Source: Pseudomonas sp. HS6 (lineage in GTDB: Bacteria; Pseudomonadota; Gammaproteobacteria; Pseudomonadales; Pseudomonadaceae). From it: a stretch of DNA of 64,000 nt. Made by a program: the position numbers and the translations under genes. Below the pieces are notes generated by a model. That model did no database searches, was not told where the DNA came from, and worked only from the letters and a program-made list of their open reading frames with translations. Every line of letters starts with the position of its first letter. Positions within the stretch are counted from its first letter, which is position 1. Shown here one piece after another: positions 54,940 to 64,000 of this stretch. The stretch is taken from positions 3,906,001 through 3,970,000 of the forward strand of contig NZ_CP067412.1 of NCBI RefSeq assembly GCF_023375815.1. Direction: 5' to 3'.

Positions 54940-55734
54940 ATGCGCTTTTGCGATCTGATCGATGCTGTCCGTCGTCAACCCGAGGTCACGATTCCTGCCG
55001 AGTGGGGACAGGGCCGGGCCAGTTTTGGCGGGCTGGTTGCCGCGCTGCAATTTGAAGTGATGCGCACCAAGGTGCCCACCGATCGGCCGGTGCGTTCGTT
55101 GGCGATCACGTTTGTCGGCCCGGTCGAGCCCGAGGTTCCGGTGAGCTTCGAGGTCGAGGTGCTGCGCGAAGGCAAAGCGGTCAGCCAGGTGCTGGGCCGC
55201 GCCGTGCAGAACGGCCAAGTAGTGACGATGGTGCAAGGCAGCTTCGGTGCTTCGCGCCCTTCGGAAGTAGCGGTTGAAGCCTACCCGGCACCGGAGATGA
55301 AACGCTGGGACGACTGCCAGGAACTGCCGTACATCAAAGGTGTGACCCCGGAGTTCATGCGTCATCTGGCGATGCGCTGGAGTGTCGGCGGCATGCCGTT
55401 CACCGGCAATCAGTCGCGGCTGATGGGCGGCTGGGTGCGCTTGCGTGGGGATGTCAAAGAGGAGCCGGTCAACGAGGCGCACCTGCTGGCGCTGGTCGAT
55501 GCCTGGCCGCCCGCGCTGTTGCCGTACCTGAAGAAACCGGCACCGGGTAGCACACTGACCTGGACCATCGAATTCGTTCAGCCATTACGCGATTTGAGCA
55601 CGCTGGACTGGTGCCAGTATCTGGCGGACATCGAGTATGCCGCCGACGGTTACGGCCACGTCGCCGCCAAACTGTGGAGTGCGCAAGGCGAGCTGATCGC
55701 CATGAGCCGGCAGACGGTGACGATCTTCGCCTGA
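54940..55734 (+). CDS. Acyl-CoA thioesterase-like protein (double hotdog)
   Basis: The 264-residue protein has two hotdog folds. The N-terminal one is marked by GRASFGGLVAALQFEVM and SLAITFVGPVEPEVPVSFEVEV-like text, the C-terminal one by DAWPPALLPYLKKPAPGS and TWTIEFV. It resembles TesB-like/PaaI-like thioesterases. The ATG at 54940 follows GAGG by 5 bases. It ends 1 base from the convergent DUF962 gene. The substrate is unknown. Confidence 0.9.
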   Translation: MRFCDLIDAVRRQPEVTIPAEWGQGRASFGGLVAALQFEVMRTKVPTDRPVRSLAITFVGPVEPEVPVSFEVEVLREGKAVSQVLGRAVQNGQVVTMVQGSFGASRPSEVAVEAYPAPEMKRWDDCQELPYIKGVTPEFMRHLAMRWSVGGMPFTGNQSRLMGGWVRLRGDVKEEPVNEAHLLALVDAWPPALLPYLKKPAPGSTLTWTIEFVQPLRDLSTLDWCQYLADIEYAADGYGHVAAKLWSAQGELIAMSRQTVTIFA

Positions 55735-55735
55735 C

Positions 55736-56101
55736 TCAATGACGGCGGTGGCGTTCACGCCAGGCGCGATACCATCCGCCACTGAGAAAAAACCGTGGGA
55801 ACGTCAGAAACTGCTCGACCAGCAGGCGCGATACTGCGTCCTTGCGATCACTGAACGGCTCGGAGGCTTGCGCCTCCAGGCTGTGGCCGTGGCGCTGCAG
55901 ACCCAGTGCCGCGACAATTCCGATCACGCCAATTGCCACGCTCGCCAGACTCAGGCTGAACACGCCCGAGACGATCAACAGAAACGCAACGATGAACAGC
56001 GGCACAGCGATCAGGTGCAGCACCAGATTGGTCGGGTGCTGATGATTGGCCGGGTACGCGCGCCATTGCCACGCGGGAAGGTTGGGGTGACGTTTGCCCA
56101 T
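55736..56101 (-). CDS. DUF962 / Mpo1-like membrane protein
   Basis: The 121-residue protein begins MGKRHPNLPAWQW, then NHQHPTNLVLHLIAVPLFIVAF. The histidine-rich 'HPTNxxxHxI' start and two or three membrane helices match the DUF962/Mpo1 family, whose yeast member is an iron dioxygenase in fatty acid alpha-oxidation. The E. coli relative is YGL010w-like by family. The ATG at 56101 has GAGGAG 7 bases upstream. The function in Pseudomonas is unproven. It converges on the thioesterase gene. Confidence 0.9.
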   Translation of the reverse strand: MGKRHPNLPAWQWRAYPANHQHPTNLVLHLIAVPLFIVAFLLIVSGVFSLSLASVAIGVIGIVAALGLQRHGHSLEAQASEPFSDRKDAVSRLLVEQFLTFPRFFLSGGWYRAWRERHRRH

Positions 56102-56222
56102 GTTGCTGCTCCTCAATCCATGTTCGATTCATGGTTGAAGAATAGGCCCGGGCGGGCAGGGCGGCGAATCAAGGTTGGCTATTGCAGTGATAGGGACAAT
56201 GGCCTTCTTTGATGTTGCCCCC

Positions 56223-57701
56223 TCAGAGCTTCAACTGACCGATCGCCTTGTTCAGTTCCCCGGCCAGCGTCGCCAGCTCGTTACTGGTGGTCGCCGAATC
56301 CACGGTCTGCTGCACCGTGTTCTCGGTCACATCACGAATGCTCACCACCGCGCGGTTCATCTCTTCGGCCACCTGGCTCTGCTGTTCTGCCGCCACTGCA
56401 ATCTGCGTGTTGCTCTCGCGCATCTGCGCCACCGCCCCGGTAATTTCCGCCAGCGCTTCACCGGCTTCTTGCGCCTGCTGCACGCAGTCGTCGGCCTTGT
56501 ACGAACTCTCCTGCATGAAGTCCACCGCATCGCGAGTACCGGCCTGTAACGCCGAGACCATGGTGGTGATTTCATCGGTGGAGGTCTGCACACGTTTTGC
56601 GAGATTGCGTACCTCGTCGGCGACCACTGCGAATCCTCGACCCATTTCCCCGGCGCGCGCCGCTTCGATGGCGGCATTGAGCGCCAGCAGATTGGTTTGC
56701 TCGGCGATGCTGTGGATCACGCTGACCACGCCGTTGATTTTCTGGCTGTCCTCGGCCAGGCGCTGGATCATCTCGGCAGTCTGCTGCACGCCGCTGGACA
56801 GACCGGCAATCGAATGCTGGACGCGGGTCACCACCTGCTGACCGCTGCCGGCCAGACCATCGGCGGTCTGCGACAGGTCGCGAGTGGCACCGGCGTGCTG
56901 GGCGATGTGGTAGACGGTGGCGGTCATTTCGTTGATCGCGGTGGCCGCCTGATCGGTTTCGCTCTGCTGGCCGAGCATGCCGTGGCGCACCTCGTTCATG
57001 CTCGAGGCCAGCCGCGCAGCACCGACATCCAGTTGCCGCGCGGTGTTGGCCACGGTAGTGACCACACGCTGGTAGCCGGCCTGCATCGCGTTGAAGGCAT
57101 TGGCCATCTGGCCGACTTCGTCCTTGCAGGCCAACGGCACCCGAGCCGAAAGATCGCCGGTTTTCTCCACGTGCAGCATCACGTCCTTTAGGGTGTTGAG
57201 CTGGCTGAGCAGGAAGCGGATCAGCAACTGCGAAGCACCGAGCATCGCCAGCATCAGGATGAACACCGCCACCGCATAGTTGGCGAAACGCTCACTGAAC
57301 ACCTGGCTCAGGCTCGGCGCGAAAGCAATCACCGCGGCCTGGCCGTCGGCGCGGCTGAACACCTCGGCACCGAGCAACGGGTTTTCGCCAAACAGCGGCA
57401 AGTGGCTGATATCGACCCAGCCATTGCTGTCGGTGATTTCCAGCAGCGGCTGATCGTTGAGGCGCGGCGCTTCACCGCGTTTGAAGGTCAGCACCTGATC
57501 GCTCTTGGGCAGTGCCTGACCTGCGGGCCAGGCCTTGAGCAATTGCGCCTGCGCCTGTGCCGAGGCCTGCGCAGCATGGCTGCGGGCCTGCTGTTCGAGC
57601 TGGACTGCGTACAAGACCAACAACAGAGTGGTGACGAAGGCGACCGCGTTGACCGCCCAGAATTTGTATTTCAGCGAGATATTGCTAAGCCAGGCACCCA
57701 T
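56223..57701 (-). CDS. Methyl-accepting chemotaxis protein
   Basis: The 492-residue chemoreceptor has TM1 at about residues 13-33, a short periplasmic sensing region of about 105 residues, TM2 at about 142-164, HAMP, then the signalling domain. The hairpin tip reads [21 protein letters not shown] with [16 protein letters not shown]. The sensory region is too small for a dCache domain; it may be a four-helix bundle or small Cache type. The ATG at 57701 is chosen over TTG/ATG codons upstream. The ligand is unknown. Confidence 0.94.
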   Translation of the reverse strand: MGAWLSNISLKYKFWAVNAVAFVTTLLLVLYAVQLEQQARSHAAQASAQAQAQLLKAWPAGQALPKSDQVLTFKRGEAPRLNDQPLLEITDSNGWVDISHLPLFGENPLLGAEVFSRADGQAAVIAFAPSLSQVFSERFANYAVAVFILMLAMLGASQLLIRFLLSQLNTLKDVMLHVEKTGDLSARVPLACKDEVGQMANAFNAMQAGYQRVVTTVANTARQLDVGAARLASSMNEVRHGMLGQQSETDQAATAINEMTATVYHIAQHAGATRDLSQTADGLAGSGQQVVTRVQHSIAGLSSGVQQTAEMIQRLAEDSQKINGVVSVIHSIAEQTNLLALNAAIEAARAGEMGRGFAVVADEVRNLAKRVQTSTDEITTMVSALQAGTRDAVDFMQESSYKADDCVQQAQEAGEALAEITGAVAQMRESNTQIAVAAEQQSQVAEEMNRAVVSIRDVTENTVQQTVDSATTSNELATLAGELNKAIGQLKL

Positions 57702-57810
57702 GGAGGTCTTCTCTGATAGCGGAAACAGTTTTGGCAAGGTGCCAGCATTGTGCCGCTACGCAGGTGTCCGGATCTTGATGTGCATCAACGAGTGATGCAT
57801 TTCCTGCGGA

Positions 57811-58617
57811 TCAGGGCAGGGCGGGTAAACCGTAGAACGCTCGAGCGCAGGCGGTGGTGTGGGCCGCCAGATCTTCCCCGGCCTCACCTCGATGCAACGC
57901 CACTTCGCGCAACACTTCGGTCAGGTACGCCGGTTCGTTACGTCCGTTTTTCGGTTTTGGCCGCAGAGTGCGGGGCAGCAGGTACGGCGCATCGCTTTCC
58001 AGCATCAGGCGACCTCGTTTGATCTCTTTCACCAACGGGTGCAAATGGGTGCCGCGACGCTCGTCACAGATCCAGCCGGTGATGCCGATATGCAAGTCCA
58101 GGTCGAGGTAACTGAACAGCGCTTTCTGCTCGCCGGTGAAGCAATGCACCACGGCGGCAGGCAATTGATCGCGGAAGTCACGGAGGATTTCCAGCAAGCG
58201 CTGGCTGGCGTCACGTTCGTGCAGGAACACCGGCAGTTGCAGTTCCACGGCCAGGGCCAGATGCTCTTCGAGGACTTTTTCCTGTTGTGGGCGCGGCGAG
58301 AAATCACGGTTGAAATCCAGTCCGCATTCACCGACTGCCACCACGTTCGATTCCTTCAGCAGGCTGCGCAGGTGCCGTGCGCTGTCGGCGTTCCAGTCAC
58401 TGGCCGAATGCGGGTGAATACCGGCGGTGGCGAACAGTCGCTGCCCGTCCGGATCCAGTTGCTGGCACAGTTCCAGCGCCTGTTCGCTGCCCTCGACGCT
58501 GGTGCCGGTGAGTACCAGTTGGCAGACCCCGGCAGCGTAGGCTCGGTCGAGCACAGCCTGGTGTTTGTCGGCGAAACTGGGGTTTGTCAGGTTGACGCCG
58601 ATATCGATGAGTTGCAT
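57811..58617 (-). CDS. tatD: TatD family metal-dependent hydrolase
   Basis: This 268-residue TIM-barrel nuclease matches the true TatD branch, which begins with DIGVNLTNP instead of the HxH of YcfH. It continues with [57 protein letters not shown] and [10 protein letters not shown], which supply the metal ligands. TatD has 3'-exonuclease activity and is used in DNA repair. It is alone on the minus strand between two divergent neighbours. Confidence 0.95.
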   Translation of the reverse strand: MQLIDIGVNLTNPSFADKHQAVLDRAYAAGVCQLVLTGTSVEGSEQALELCQQLDPDGQRLFATAGIHPHSASDWNADSARHLRSLLKESNVVAVGECGLDFNRDFSPRPQQEKVLEEHLALAVELQLPVFLHERDASQRLLEILRDFRDQLPAAVVHCFTGEQKALFSYLDLDLHIGITGWICDERRGTHLHPLVKEIKRGRLMLESDAPYLLPRTLRPKPKNGRNEPAYLTEVLREVALHRGEAGEDLAAHTTACARAFYGLPALP

Positions 58618-58853
58618 GGTGCTACCTCGGGCCGAAGGCCGGAAAGCATATCAGAGCGGTAGATTTAAAAGAAAAGCCAAGAACTACAACGGCTTATGGC
58701 TGTCTGTTGAGGCCGCGAGGCAACACGGGTTGGCAGAGTTGCCATCACTGTGCCAGTCTCTCGCACTTTATCAGCGCTTCTGGCGCTCTGTTTTCGTCGG
58801 TGTTTTATGACCGCTCAGCGGTGAAAACACCCCGTATTCTTTCCGGAGAGTGG

Positions 58854-60275
58854 ATGGTTCGTCCCTCGGTTTTGCTCCTGCTGTGTGGCTCGTTGCTGCT
58901 GCCGATGACGGCGGTTGCGCGCCTGCCCGGGCCGCTGCAAGCCGTGCCGGCCGTCAAGGTCCGCGACTTGACCGAGATCCGCAATAGCCGCGTGCTGCGG
59001 GTGCTGGTCAACCAGAGCCGCAACAGCTCCGGCGAAGTCCAGGGCCAGACCATCGGCGTCGAATATCACCGTTTGCGCGCCTTCGAGCAGTACCTCAATG
59101 GCCACGCCCGCGACGGCCAGGAAATCACCCTCAAGATCATTCCCAAAGCCAAGGATCAATTGCTTGGCGCGTTGCAGCGTGGCGAAGGCGATCTGGTAGC
59201 GCCGGGCGAACTGCTCGATCTGCAACCGGGCCATGCGGTCGCCAGCAGCGAGCCGATCGCCAGCAACGTGCCGCTGGTGCTGGTCGGCATCAAGGGTGAG
59301 AAGCGCTACACCAAGGTCGAGCAACTCGCCGGCAAGACCCTGGCGCTGCCCACCGGCAGTGCGGCGGGGGAGGCGGTCAGCCAGCTCAACCAGAAACTGG
59401 CGCTGCACAAGCTGGCGCCGATCAAGATCGAATGGGTCGATCCTACGTTGGCGGTCGAGGATGTGCTGGAAATGGTCCAGGGCGGGATCTTCCACCTGAC
59501 CATCGTCGAGCAACCGATTGCCGAGCGCTGGGGCAAGATCCTGCCGAAACTGCGTTTTGACCGGCAATTGATGATCAGCGAGCCGGGCGAGGAGTACTGG
59601 TTCGTGCGGCGCGATGCCGCGATGCTACGAGCGAGCATCGACCGCTTCCTGACCGGCTACAAGACGCCGTCGAACGAAGATGCGGCGTTTCTGCGGATCT
59701 ACCGCCGGCTCTATCAAGTTCACTATCCATTGGCCAAGGCTGATCGCCAGCGTCTGGAAAAACTGCGTCCGACCCTGCAAAAACATGCCGAAGCGCAGAA
59801 CATGGACTGGCTCAACCTGGCAGCGCTGGCGTTCAAGGAATCGGCACTGCAACCCAGTGCACGCAGTGGCGGGGGGCCGACCGGGCTGATGCAGATCACG
59901 CCGTCCGCCGCGCAGAGGGTTGGCGTCAATAACATCCAGAATCTCGATGCGAATGTGCAGGCCGGGGCCAAGTACCTGGCGATGATCCGCCGCAAGTTCT
60001 TCAACAGCCCCAAGCTCAATGAGCGCGAGCGCATGGCGTTCACCCTGGCGGCCTACAACATCGGCCCGGAGCGTGTGCAGGGCATGCGCGCCGAGGCCCG
60101 GCGCCGTGGCCTGAACCCGAATCAGTGGTTCTTCCAGGTCGAGCGTATTGCCATGGAGCAGGTGGGCATGGGCGCCGTCAGCTATGTTAATAGCGTGAAC
60201 AAGTATTACTTGGCGTTCGACCGGGAGCGGGAGTCGTTGGAGCCCCGGGGACAGAAAGTTGTCTCACGCAAATGA
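58854..60275 (+). CDS. MltF-like membrane-bound lytic murein transglycosylase
   Basis: The 473-residue protein has a signal peptide (VLLLLCGSLLLPMTAVAR), a solute-binding-protein-like domain (about residues 45-290) with LVNQSRNSSGEVQG, and a C-terminal SLT domain with catalytic Glu329 in FKESALQP, then GPTGLMQIT and AYNIGPERV. This is the MltF arrangement, but another MltF is usually found near purL, so this is probably a paralogue. It cleaves peptidoglycan glycan strands. The ATG at 58854 follows GGAGAG; a GTG at 58821 is possible. Confidence 0.9.
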   Translation: MVRPSVLLLLCGSLLLPMTAVARLPGPLQAVPAVKVRDLTEIRNSRVLRVLVNQSRNSSGEVQGQTIGVEYHRLRAFEQYLNGHARDGQEITLKIIPKAKDQLLGALQRGEGDLVAPGELLDLQPGHAVASSEPIASNVPLVLVGIKGEKRYTKVEQLAGKTLALPTGSAAGEAVSQLNQKLALHKLAPIKIEWVDPTLAVEDVLEMVQGGIFHLTIVEQPIAERWGKILPKLRFDRQLMISEPGEEYWFVRRDAAMLRASIDRFLTGYKTPSNEDAAFLRIYRRLYQVHYPLAKADRQRLEKLRPTLQKHAEAQNMDWLNLAALAFKESALQPSARSGGGPTGLMQITPSAAQRVGVNNIQNLDANVQAGAKYLAMIRRKFFNSPKLNERERMAFTLAAYNIGPERVQGMRAEARRRGLNPNQWFFQVERIAMEQVGMGAVSYVNSVNKYYLAFDRERESLEPRGQKVVSRK

Positions 60276-60284
60276 TCTAATAAG

Positions 60285-60344
60285 TTGATTGTTATGGCGG
60301 AATATTTGCGCTTTTAACATAAATTTAACTGATTAATATGGCGG
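60285..60344 (+). repeat. Pair of 16-base direct repeats upstream of doxX
   Basis: TTGATTGTTATGGCGG (60285-60300) and CTGATTAATATGGCGG (60329-60344) agree at 13 of 16 positions and are 44 bases apart, close to four helical turns. They lie in the A+T-rich stretch before doxX and could be binding sites of a dimeric regulator. Confidence 0.4.
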
Positions 60345-60382
60345 CCAACCAACAAGCACTTCTCACAACAAGGAATTGAAAC

Positions 60383-60817
60383 ATGAGCTCTCTGATCAAC
60401 AAGGTTCTGTTCACCCGCGCTGGCTACGGTCTGACCATTCTGCGCATCGCCGTCGGTGTGATCTTCGCCGCCCACGGTTCACAGAAACTCTTTGGTCTCT
60501 TCGGTGGATACGGCCTGGCGGGTACTGCTCAATACATGGAAAGCCTCGGTCTGACCCCGGGCTACCTGATGGCCACCCTGGCGGGCGGTACGGAGTTCTT
60601 TGCAGGTCTGGCGTTGATCATCGGTCTGCTGGTTCGCCCGGCGGCACTGGGTCTGACGTTCCTGTCGCTGGTGGCGATCTTCACCGTGCACATCAGCAAC
60701 GGTCTGTTCATGGCCAACAACGGTTACGAGTTCGCCCTGGCCCTGCTCGGTGGCAGCCTCGCGGTGCTGATCGAAGGTGCCGGCAAACTTTCGGTAGACC
60801 GCGCCATCGCCGGTTGA
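60383..60817 (+). CDS. DoxX family membrane protein
   Basis: The 144-residue protein has four hydrophobic helices. GLTILRIAVGVIFAAHGSQKLFG and GGTEFFAGLALIIGLLVRPAALG are the two halves of the DoxX pattern. AAGGA precedes the ATG. DoxX-like proteins are linked with oxidative stress and quinone or sulfur metabolism in different species; no specific role can be read. A terminator follows 16 bases after the stop. Confidence 0.94.
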   Translation: MSSLINKVLFTRAGYGLTILRIAVGVIFAAHGSQKLFGLFGGYGLAGTAQYMESLGLTPGYLMATLAGGTEFFAGLALIIGLLVRPAALGLTFLSLVAIFTVHISNGLFMANNGYEFALALLGGSLAVLIEGAGKLSVDRAIAG

Positions 60818-60833
60818 CCGCTCTGGCTCAAGC

Positions 60834-60862
60834 AAAAGGCCCGCATTGTGCGGGCCTTTTTT
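60834..60862 (+). terminator. Rho-independent terminator of doxX
   Basis: AAAA, GGCCCGCA, a TTG loop, TGCGGGCC and TTTTTT make a strong hairpin just after doxX. Confidence 0.92.
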
Positions 60863-61067
60863 GTTGCGGCTGATTCTTGACACTGGCTGGTCACGTTCTC
60901 TAGGATGCCGCTCATGCGCCGATTTAAACAGCTACTTGCGGGGCGCCAGGTGACTATTCTTCAGTTGCCGTCAGAAGCCGGAACAGGGCTTCGAAATACC
61001 GCTAAAGCGCTGGTTCGGTGTTGCCTCTCACCTGCCATGCAGACTTTTGAGGCAGAGACACGACACG

Positions 61068-61376
61068 ATGAATGCACTTCGCCCTCCAGCACGTCCCGCG
61101 CCGATCACGGCACATATCACCCAGCGCAATCCAAAAATCCTGCTTGGCGGCAAACATCAGCCGACGCTGTTGCGTTATCTCGATGGCTGGCCACGTCGCA
61201 GCGGCGGTCCTGCCGCGTTTCTGATCCAGTTCGTTGAAGATGGCGAGTCGCTGGCGCGTTTTGCCGATGACAGTTTCGACCTGGCGGTGATTCAGGCACC
61301 GAGCCGCGACAATGCCCCGGAAATGATCGGGCAACTGACTCGCGTCGCGCGCCAGGGCTTGATCACACGGCGTTAA
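61068..61376 (+). CDS. Small conserved protein, methyltransferase-tail-like
   Basis: The 102-residue product begins MNALRPPARPAPITAHITQRN and contains NPKILLGGKHQPTLLRYL and FADDSFDLAVIQAPSRDN. The last part (SFDLAVI, then EMIGQLTRVARQG) resembles the second half of a class I methyltransferase, but no SAM-binding GxGxG precedes it. The ATG at 61068 has a poor ribosome site. It may be a degenerate enzyme or a separate small family. It converges on greB with 3 bases between stops. Confidence 0.7.
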   Translation: MNALRPPARPAPITAHITQRNPKILLGGKHQPTLLRYLDGWPRRSGGPAAFLIQFVEDGESLARFADDSFDLAVIQAPSRDNAPEMIGQLTRVARQGLITRR

Positions 61377-61379
61377 ACC

Positions 61380-61877
61380 TCAGGGATAGTCGATCGCCAC
61401 GATGTAGACGAATTGCTCGCCGGTTGGCGTCTGTACCCGAACTTCGGCGTCCAGCGCCTTGCCGATCAAGGCGCGGGCCAGCGGCGAGTCGATGCTGATG
61501 AGGCCCAGTTTCAGATCCAGTTCGTCCGGGCCGACGATACGGTAGCGCGACTGCTTACCGTCTTCGTCTTCGATGGTTACCCAGGCGCCGAAATAGACCT
61601 TGTTCGGATCACTCGGTTTCTCACTGACGACCTTCAGTGCTTCAAGGCGTTTGGTGAGAAAGCGCACGCGGCTGTCGATCTCGCGCAGCATTTTCTTGCC
61701 GTAGGTGTATTCGGCATTTTCCGAACGATCGCCCTGAGCCGCGGCTTCGCTGACCGACTGCGTCACCTGTGGGCGGCGCACATGCCAGAGCTCATGGAAT
61801 TCGGCGCGCATCCGCGCTTCACCTTCAGGGGTGATCAGCGCGGTGCCGGCGGTGCGGGGAGGGCGATAACGGCTCAT
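61380..61877 (-). CDS. greB: Transcription elongation factor GreB
   Basis: The 165-residue factor stimulates RNA polymerase to cleave backtracked transcripts. It has an N-terminal coiled coil ([37 protein letters not shown] with the acidic tip) and the C-terminal FKBP-like domain ([32 protein letters not shown]). YTYGKK and the longer length mark GreB rather than GreA. It lies 34 bases after the permease's stop on the same strand. Confidence 0.95.
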   Translation of the reverse strand: MSRYRPPRTAGTALITPEGEARMRAEFHELWHVRRPQVTQSVSEAAAQGDRSENAEYTYGKKMLREIDSRVRFLTKRLEALKVVSEKPSDPNKVYFGAWVTIEDEDGKQSRYRIVGPDELDLKLGLISIDSPLARALIGKALDAEVRVQTPTGEQFVYIVAIDYP

Positions 61878-61911
61878 GGCAACTTCTTGTGGTATTGAGG
61901 GCTGGAGTCTA

Positions 61912-64000
61912 TCAACCCTCGCGCAACACTGTCAGCGGGCTCGCATTCAGTGCCCGACGGGTGCCGAACACGCCGGCACCACCAATCAATGCCGCACCGA
62001 TCAGTGGCAGCACCAGCAACCACGGGTGCGGATGCCAGGGCAGGTCGAACGCGTAGCGATACAGCACCAGACTCACCACTTCCGAACCGATGGCCGCCAG
62101 CAACCCGCTGACCGCGCCGAGCAGGCCGAACTCGATCCGCCGCGCCTTGACCAGCAACTGCCGTTCCGCCCCTAGCGCACGCAATAGCGCGCCCTGGCGA
62201 ATGCGTTCATCGAGGGTCGCCTGCAACCCGGAAAACAGCACCGCCATTCCGGCCGCCAACACAAACAACAGCACGTATTCCACCGCCAGGGTGACCTGGG
62301 CGAGGATGCTGCGCAGCTGTTCGAGCAAGGCTTCGACCTGCAGGATGGTCACCGCCGGGAACGCTCGTGACAACTCGACAATCTGCTGATCGTGACCAGG
62401 CGCCAGATAGAAGCTGGTCAGGTAGGTCGCCGGCAGATCTTTCAAAGTGCCGGGCTGGAAGATCATGAAGAAGTTCGGCTGGAAATTGTCCCAGTTGATT
62501 TCCCGCAGGCTGGTGACCTTCGCTTCGCGGTTCACTCCGCCAACGGTGAATACCAGATGGTCGCCGAGTTTGAGTTTGAGGCTTTCAGCGACTTTGCCTT
62601 CCACCGACACGCCGGGCACATCGTCCTGTGGCTGATCTTTCCACCACTCACCCGCGGTGAGCTTGTTGCCTGGTGGCAGGTCAGCGGCCCAGGTCAGGCT
62701 CAGGTCGCGCTGGATTGCCCGGTCACCGGCCGAATCCTTGCTGACGATCTGCTGCACCGCTTCACCGTTGATGCTGATCAGTCGTCCCGGCACCACCGGG
62801 TACAACGGCGCGGCCTGGGCCGAGACATTGATGAGGTGATCGGTGAAGGCCTGTTTGTCCGCCGGCAGGATGTTCAGGGCGAAATAGTTGGGGGCATTTT
62901 TCGGCAACTGGTTTTGCCAGGTGTCGAGCAATTCGCCGCGCAGCAAGGCGATCAAGGCCATGGACAACAGGATCAAACCAAATGCCAGGGACTGTCCGGC
63001 CGCCGCCAACGGGTGGCGAAGTAATTGACCCAAACCGAGACGCCAGGGCAGGGAGGCGCGAGCCAACAGGCGACGCAGGCTGTTGAGCAGCAGCAACAGC
63101 AAACCACCGAGCACCAGCGCGGCGACCACGCCACCGCCCAGCAAGGCAAAGGTCAGCAGCAGATCAAGGCTCAGGCGCCACATGATCAGCCCGAGCGCAC
63201 CGAGTGCCGCACCGTAGACCATCCAGGTGCTCGACGGAATCGGCAGCATGTCCCGGCGCAATACCCGCAACGGCGGCACGCGACCCAATGCGGCCAGCGG
63301 CGGCAAGGCAAAACCGGCCAGCGCCACCAGCCCGGTGCCGATCCCGGCCAGCGCGGGTAGCAAGCCACCCGGCGGTACGTCGGTCGGTAGCAGATCGTGC
63401 AGTAGCGCAAACAAGCCCAACTGAGCGAGCCAGCCGAGCAGGGCGCCGCTGAGGCTGGCGAACAGTCCGAGCACCGCCAGTTGCAGGCTGAACAGGACCA
63501 TGGTTTCCCGGCGCGACAAACCCAGACAGCGCAACAGCGCACTGGCATCGAAACGGCGACTGGCGAAGCGATTCGCCGACAACGCCACGGCCACGCCGGC
63601 CAACAGCACGGCGACCAGACTGGCCATGTTCAGATAACGCTCGGCCTTGCCTAGTGCGCCGCCGATCTGTCGGTTGCCGTCGCGGGCATCCTGAATTCGC
63701 TGGTTGGCGGCAAGGCCCGGTTTGATCAGTTGGCGATAGGTTTCCAGCGCATTGGGTTCGCCGCGCCACAGTTCGCGATAGCTCACGCGACTGCCAGGCT
63801 GGACCACGCCGGTCGCGGCGAGGTCGTCGCGGTTGATCAGCACCCGAGGCGTAAGGCTGTAGAAATTGCCGGCGCGATCCGGCTCGTAAGTCAGCACCCT
63901 TGTGAGTTTCAAGGTCTTCATGCCGACGTCGATGCTGTCGCCGATCTTCAGGTCCAGCGCGGTGAGCAGGCGCGATTCGACCCAGGCTTCTCCCGGCTGT
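61912..64000 (-). CDS. FtsX-like ABC transporter permease (YbbP type), 5' end outside window
   Basis: The frame runs off the end of the window; the visible 696 codons are the C-terminal part. Many hydrophobic helices are seen in two groups, with extracytoplasmic domains between them ([36 protein letters not shown]). [20 protein letters not shown] and [19 protein letters not shown] are the paired FtsX domain cores. Such large MacB/FtsX-type permeases (YbbP) act with YbbA-type ATPases in lipid or lipoprotein export. No ATPase is in the window. Confidence 0.93.
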   Translation of the reverse strand, partial: QPGEAWVESRLLTALDLKIGDSIDVGMKTLKLTRVLTYEPDRAGNFYSLTPRVLINRDDLAATGVVQPGSRVSYRELWRGEPNALETYRQLIKPGLAANQRIQDARDGNRQIGGALGKAERYLNMASLVAVLLAGVAVALSANRFASRRFDASALLRCLGLSRRETMVLFSLQLAVLGLFASLSGALLGWLAQLGLFALLHDLLPTDVPPGGLLPALAGIGTGLVALAGFALPPLAALGRVPPLRVLRRDMLPIPSSTWMVYGAALGALGLIMWRLSLDLLLTFALLGGGVVAALVLGGLLLLLLNSLRRLLARASLPWRLGLGQLLRHPLAAAGQSLAFGLILLSMALIALLRGELLDTWQNQLPKNAPNYFALNILPADKQAFTDHLINVSAQAAPLYPVVPGRLISINGEAVQQIVSKDSAGDRAIQRDLSLTWAADLPPGNKLTAGEWWKDQPQDDVPGVSVEGKVAESLKLKLGDHLVFTVGGVNREAKVTSLREINWDNFQPNFFMIFQPGTLKDLPATYLTSFYLAPGHDQQIVELSRAFPAVTILQVEALLEQLRSILAQVTLAVEYVLLFVLAAGMAVLFSGLQATLDERIRQGALLRALGAERQLLVKARRIEFGLLGAVSGLLAAIGSEVVSLVLYRYAFDLPWHPHPWLLVLPLIGAALIGGAGVFGTRRALNASPLTVLREG

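Noticed and set aside
60905..61237. 110-codon plus-strand frame after doxX
   Set aside because: Most of it overlaps the small conserved gene at 61068 in another frame, and its composition is not coding-like.

Overview
The window is chromosomal DNA of a Pseudomonas, most likely of the P. fluorescens group. The evidence is the gyrA-serC-pheA-hisC-tyrA/aroA-cmk-rpsA-ihfB gene order, the fused TyrA-AroA protein, the O-antigen locus lying between ihfB and wbpM/comEA, a typical pseudomonad REP pair, and high GC outside the O-antigen region. I saw no tRNA, rRNA, insertion sequence, prophage or CRISPR array.

Layout. (1) 1-11606: core block. It holds the 3' part of gyrA, the aromatic/serine/histidine supra-operon (serC, pheA, hisC, tyrA-aroA), cmk, rpsA with a structured leader and a strong terminator, a small lipoprotein, ihfB and a LapA-like membrane protein. 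(2) 11833-37789: the accessory O-antigen/surface polysaccharide locus, visibly richer in A+T than its flanks. It encodes rmlB-rmlD-rmlA (dTDP-sugar synthesis), six glycosyltransferases, an ABC-2 polysaccharide exporter (Wzm/Wzt), a sulfotransferase with a long coiled-coil tail, an acyltransferase-3, two sugar epimerase/reductases, a stand-alone APS kinase (CysC), an FAD/NAD(P)-binding protein, a minus-strand SGNH hydrolase, and the WbpV/WbpL/WbpM set that makes and transfers the first sugar. (3) 37902-43848: a ComEA-like helix-hairpin-helix protein, an SDR and a KAS-II (FabF-like) pair, a TetR regulator divergent from a DUF1989 protein, a DUF2897 miniprotein and an ethanolamine-type permease. 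(4) 44021-52443: a REP pair, a probable KdpE operator and the kdpFABCDE potassium system, with a 260-bp repeat element inserted between kdpB and kdpC. (5) 52440-64000: housekeeping genes (patatin phospholipase, lipoprotein, CHAD protein, thioesterase, DUF962/Mpo1-like protein, chemoreceptor, TatD, MltF-like transglycosylase, DoxX, a small conserved protein, GreB) and the 3' part of a YbbP/FtsX-type ABC permease.

The most interesting reading concerns the O-antigen locus. It has an ABC exporter and no visible wzx/wzy/wzz, so chain length must be set some other way. Directly after wzt lies a protein with a carbohydrate-sulfotransferase domain (5' motif PKVACT, 3' motif RNPYKRIFSAW) followed by about 200 residues of heptad-repeat coiled coil and a basic amphipathic C-terminus. 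Wzt carries the extra C-terminal domain that, in characterised systems, recognises a chemically capped chain end. A separate APS kinase in the same locus could supply the sulfate donor PAPS. I infer a sulfate-capping, coiled-coil-ruler mechanism analogous in architecture to WbdD of E. coli O9a, but with a different capping chemistry. This is a hypothesis from domain order and has not been demonstrated.

Limits: all calls are from reading sequence and remembered family motifs; no searches were run. Start codons were chosen from ribosome-binding sites and family length, and several (tyrA-aroA, the second GT2, the second GT4) remain uncertain.
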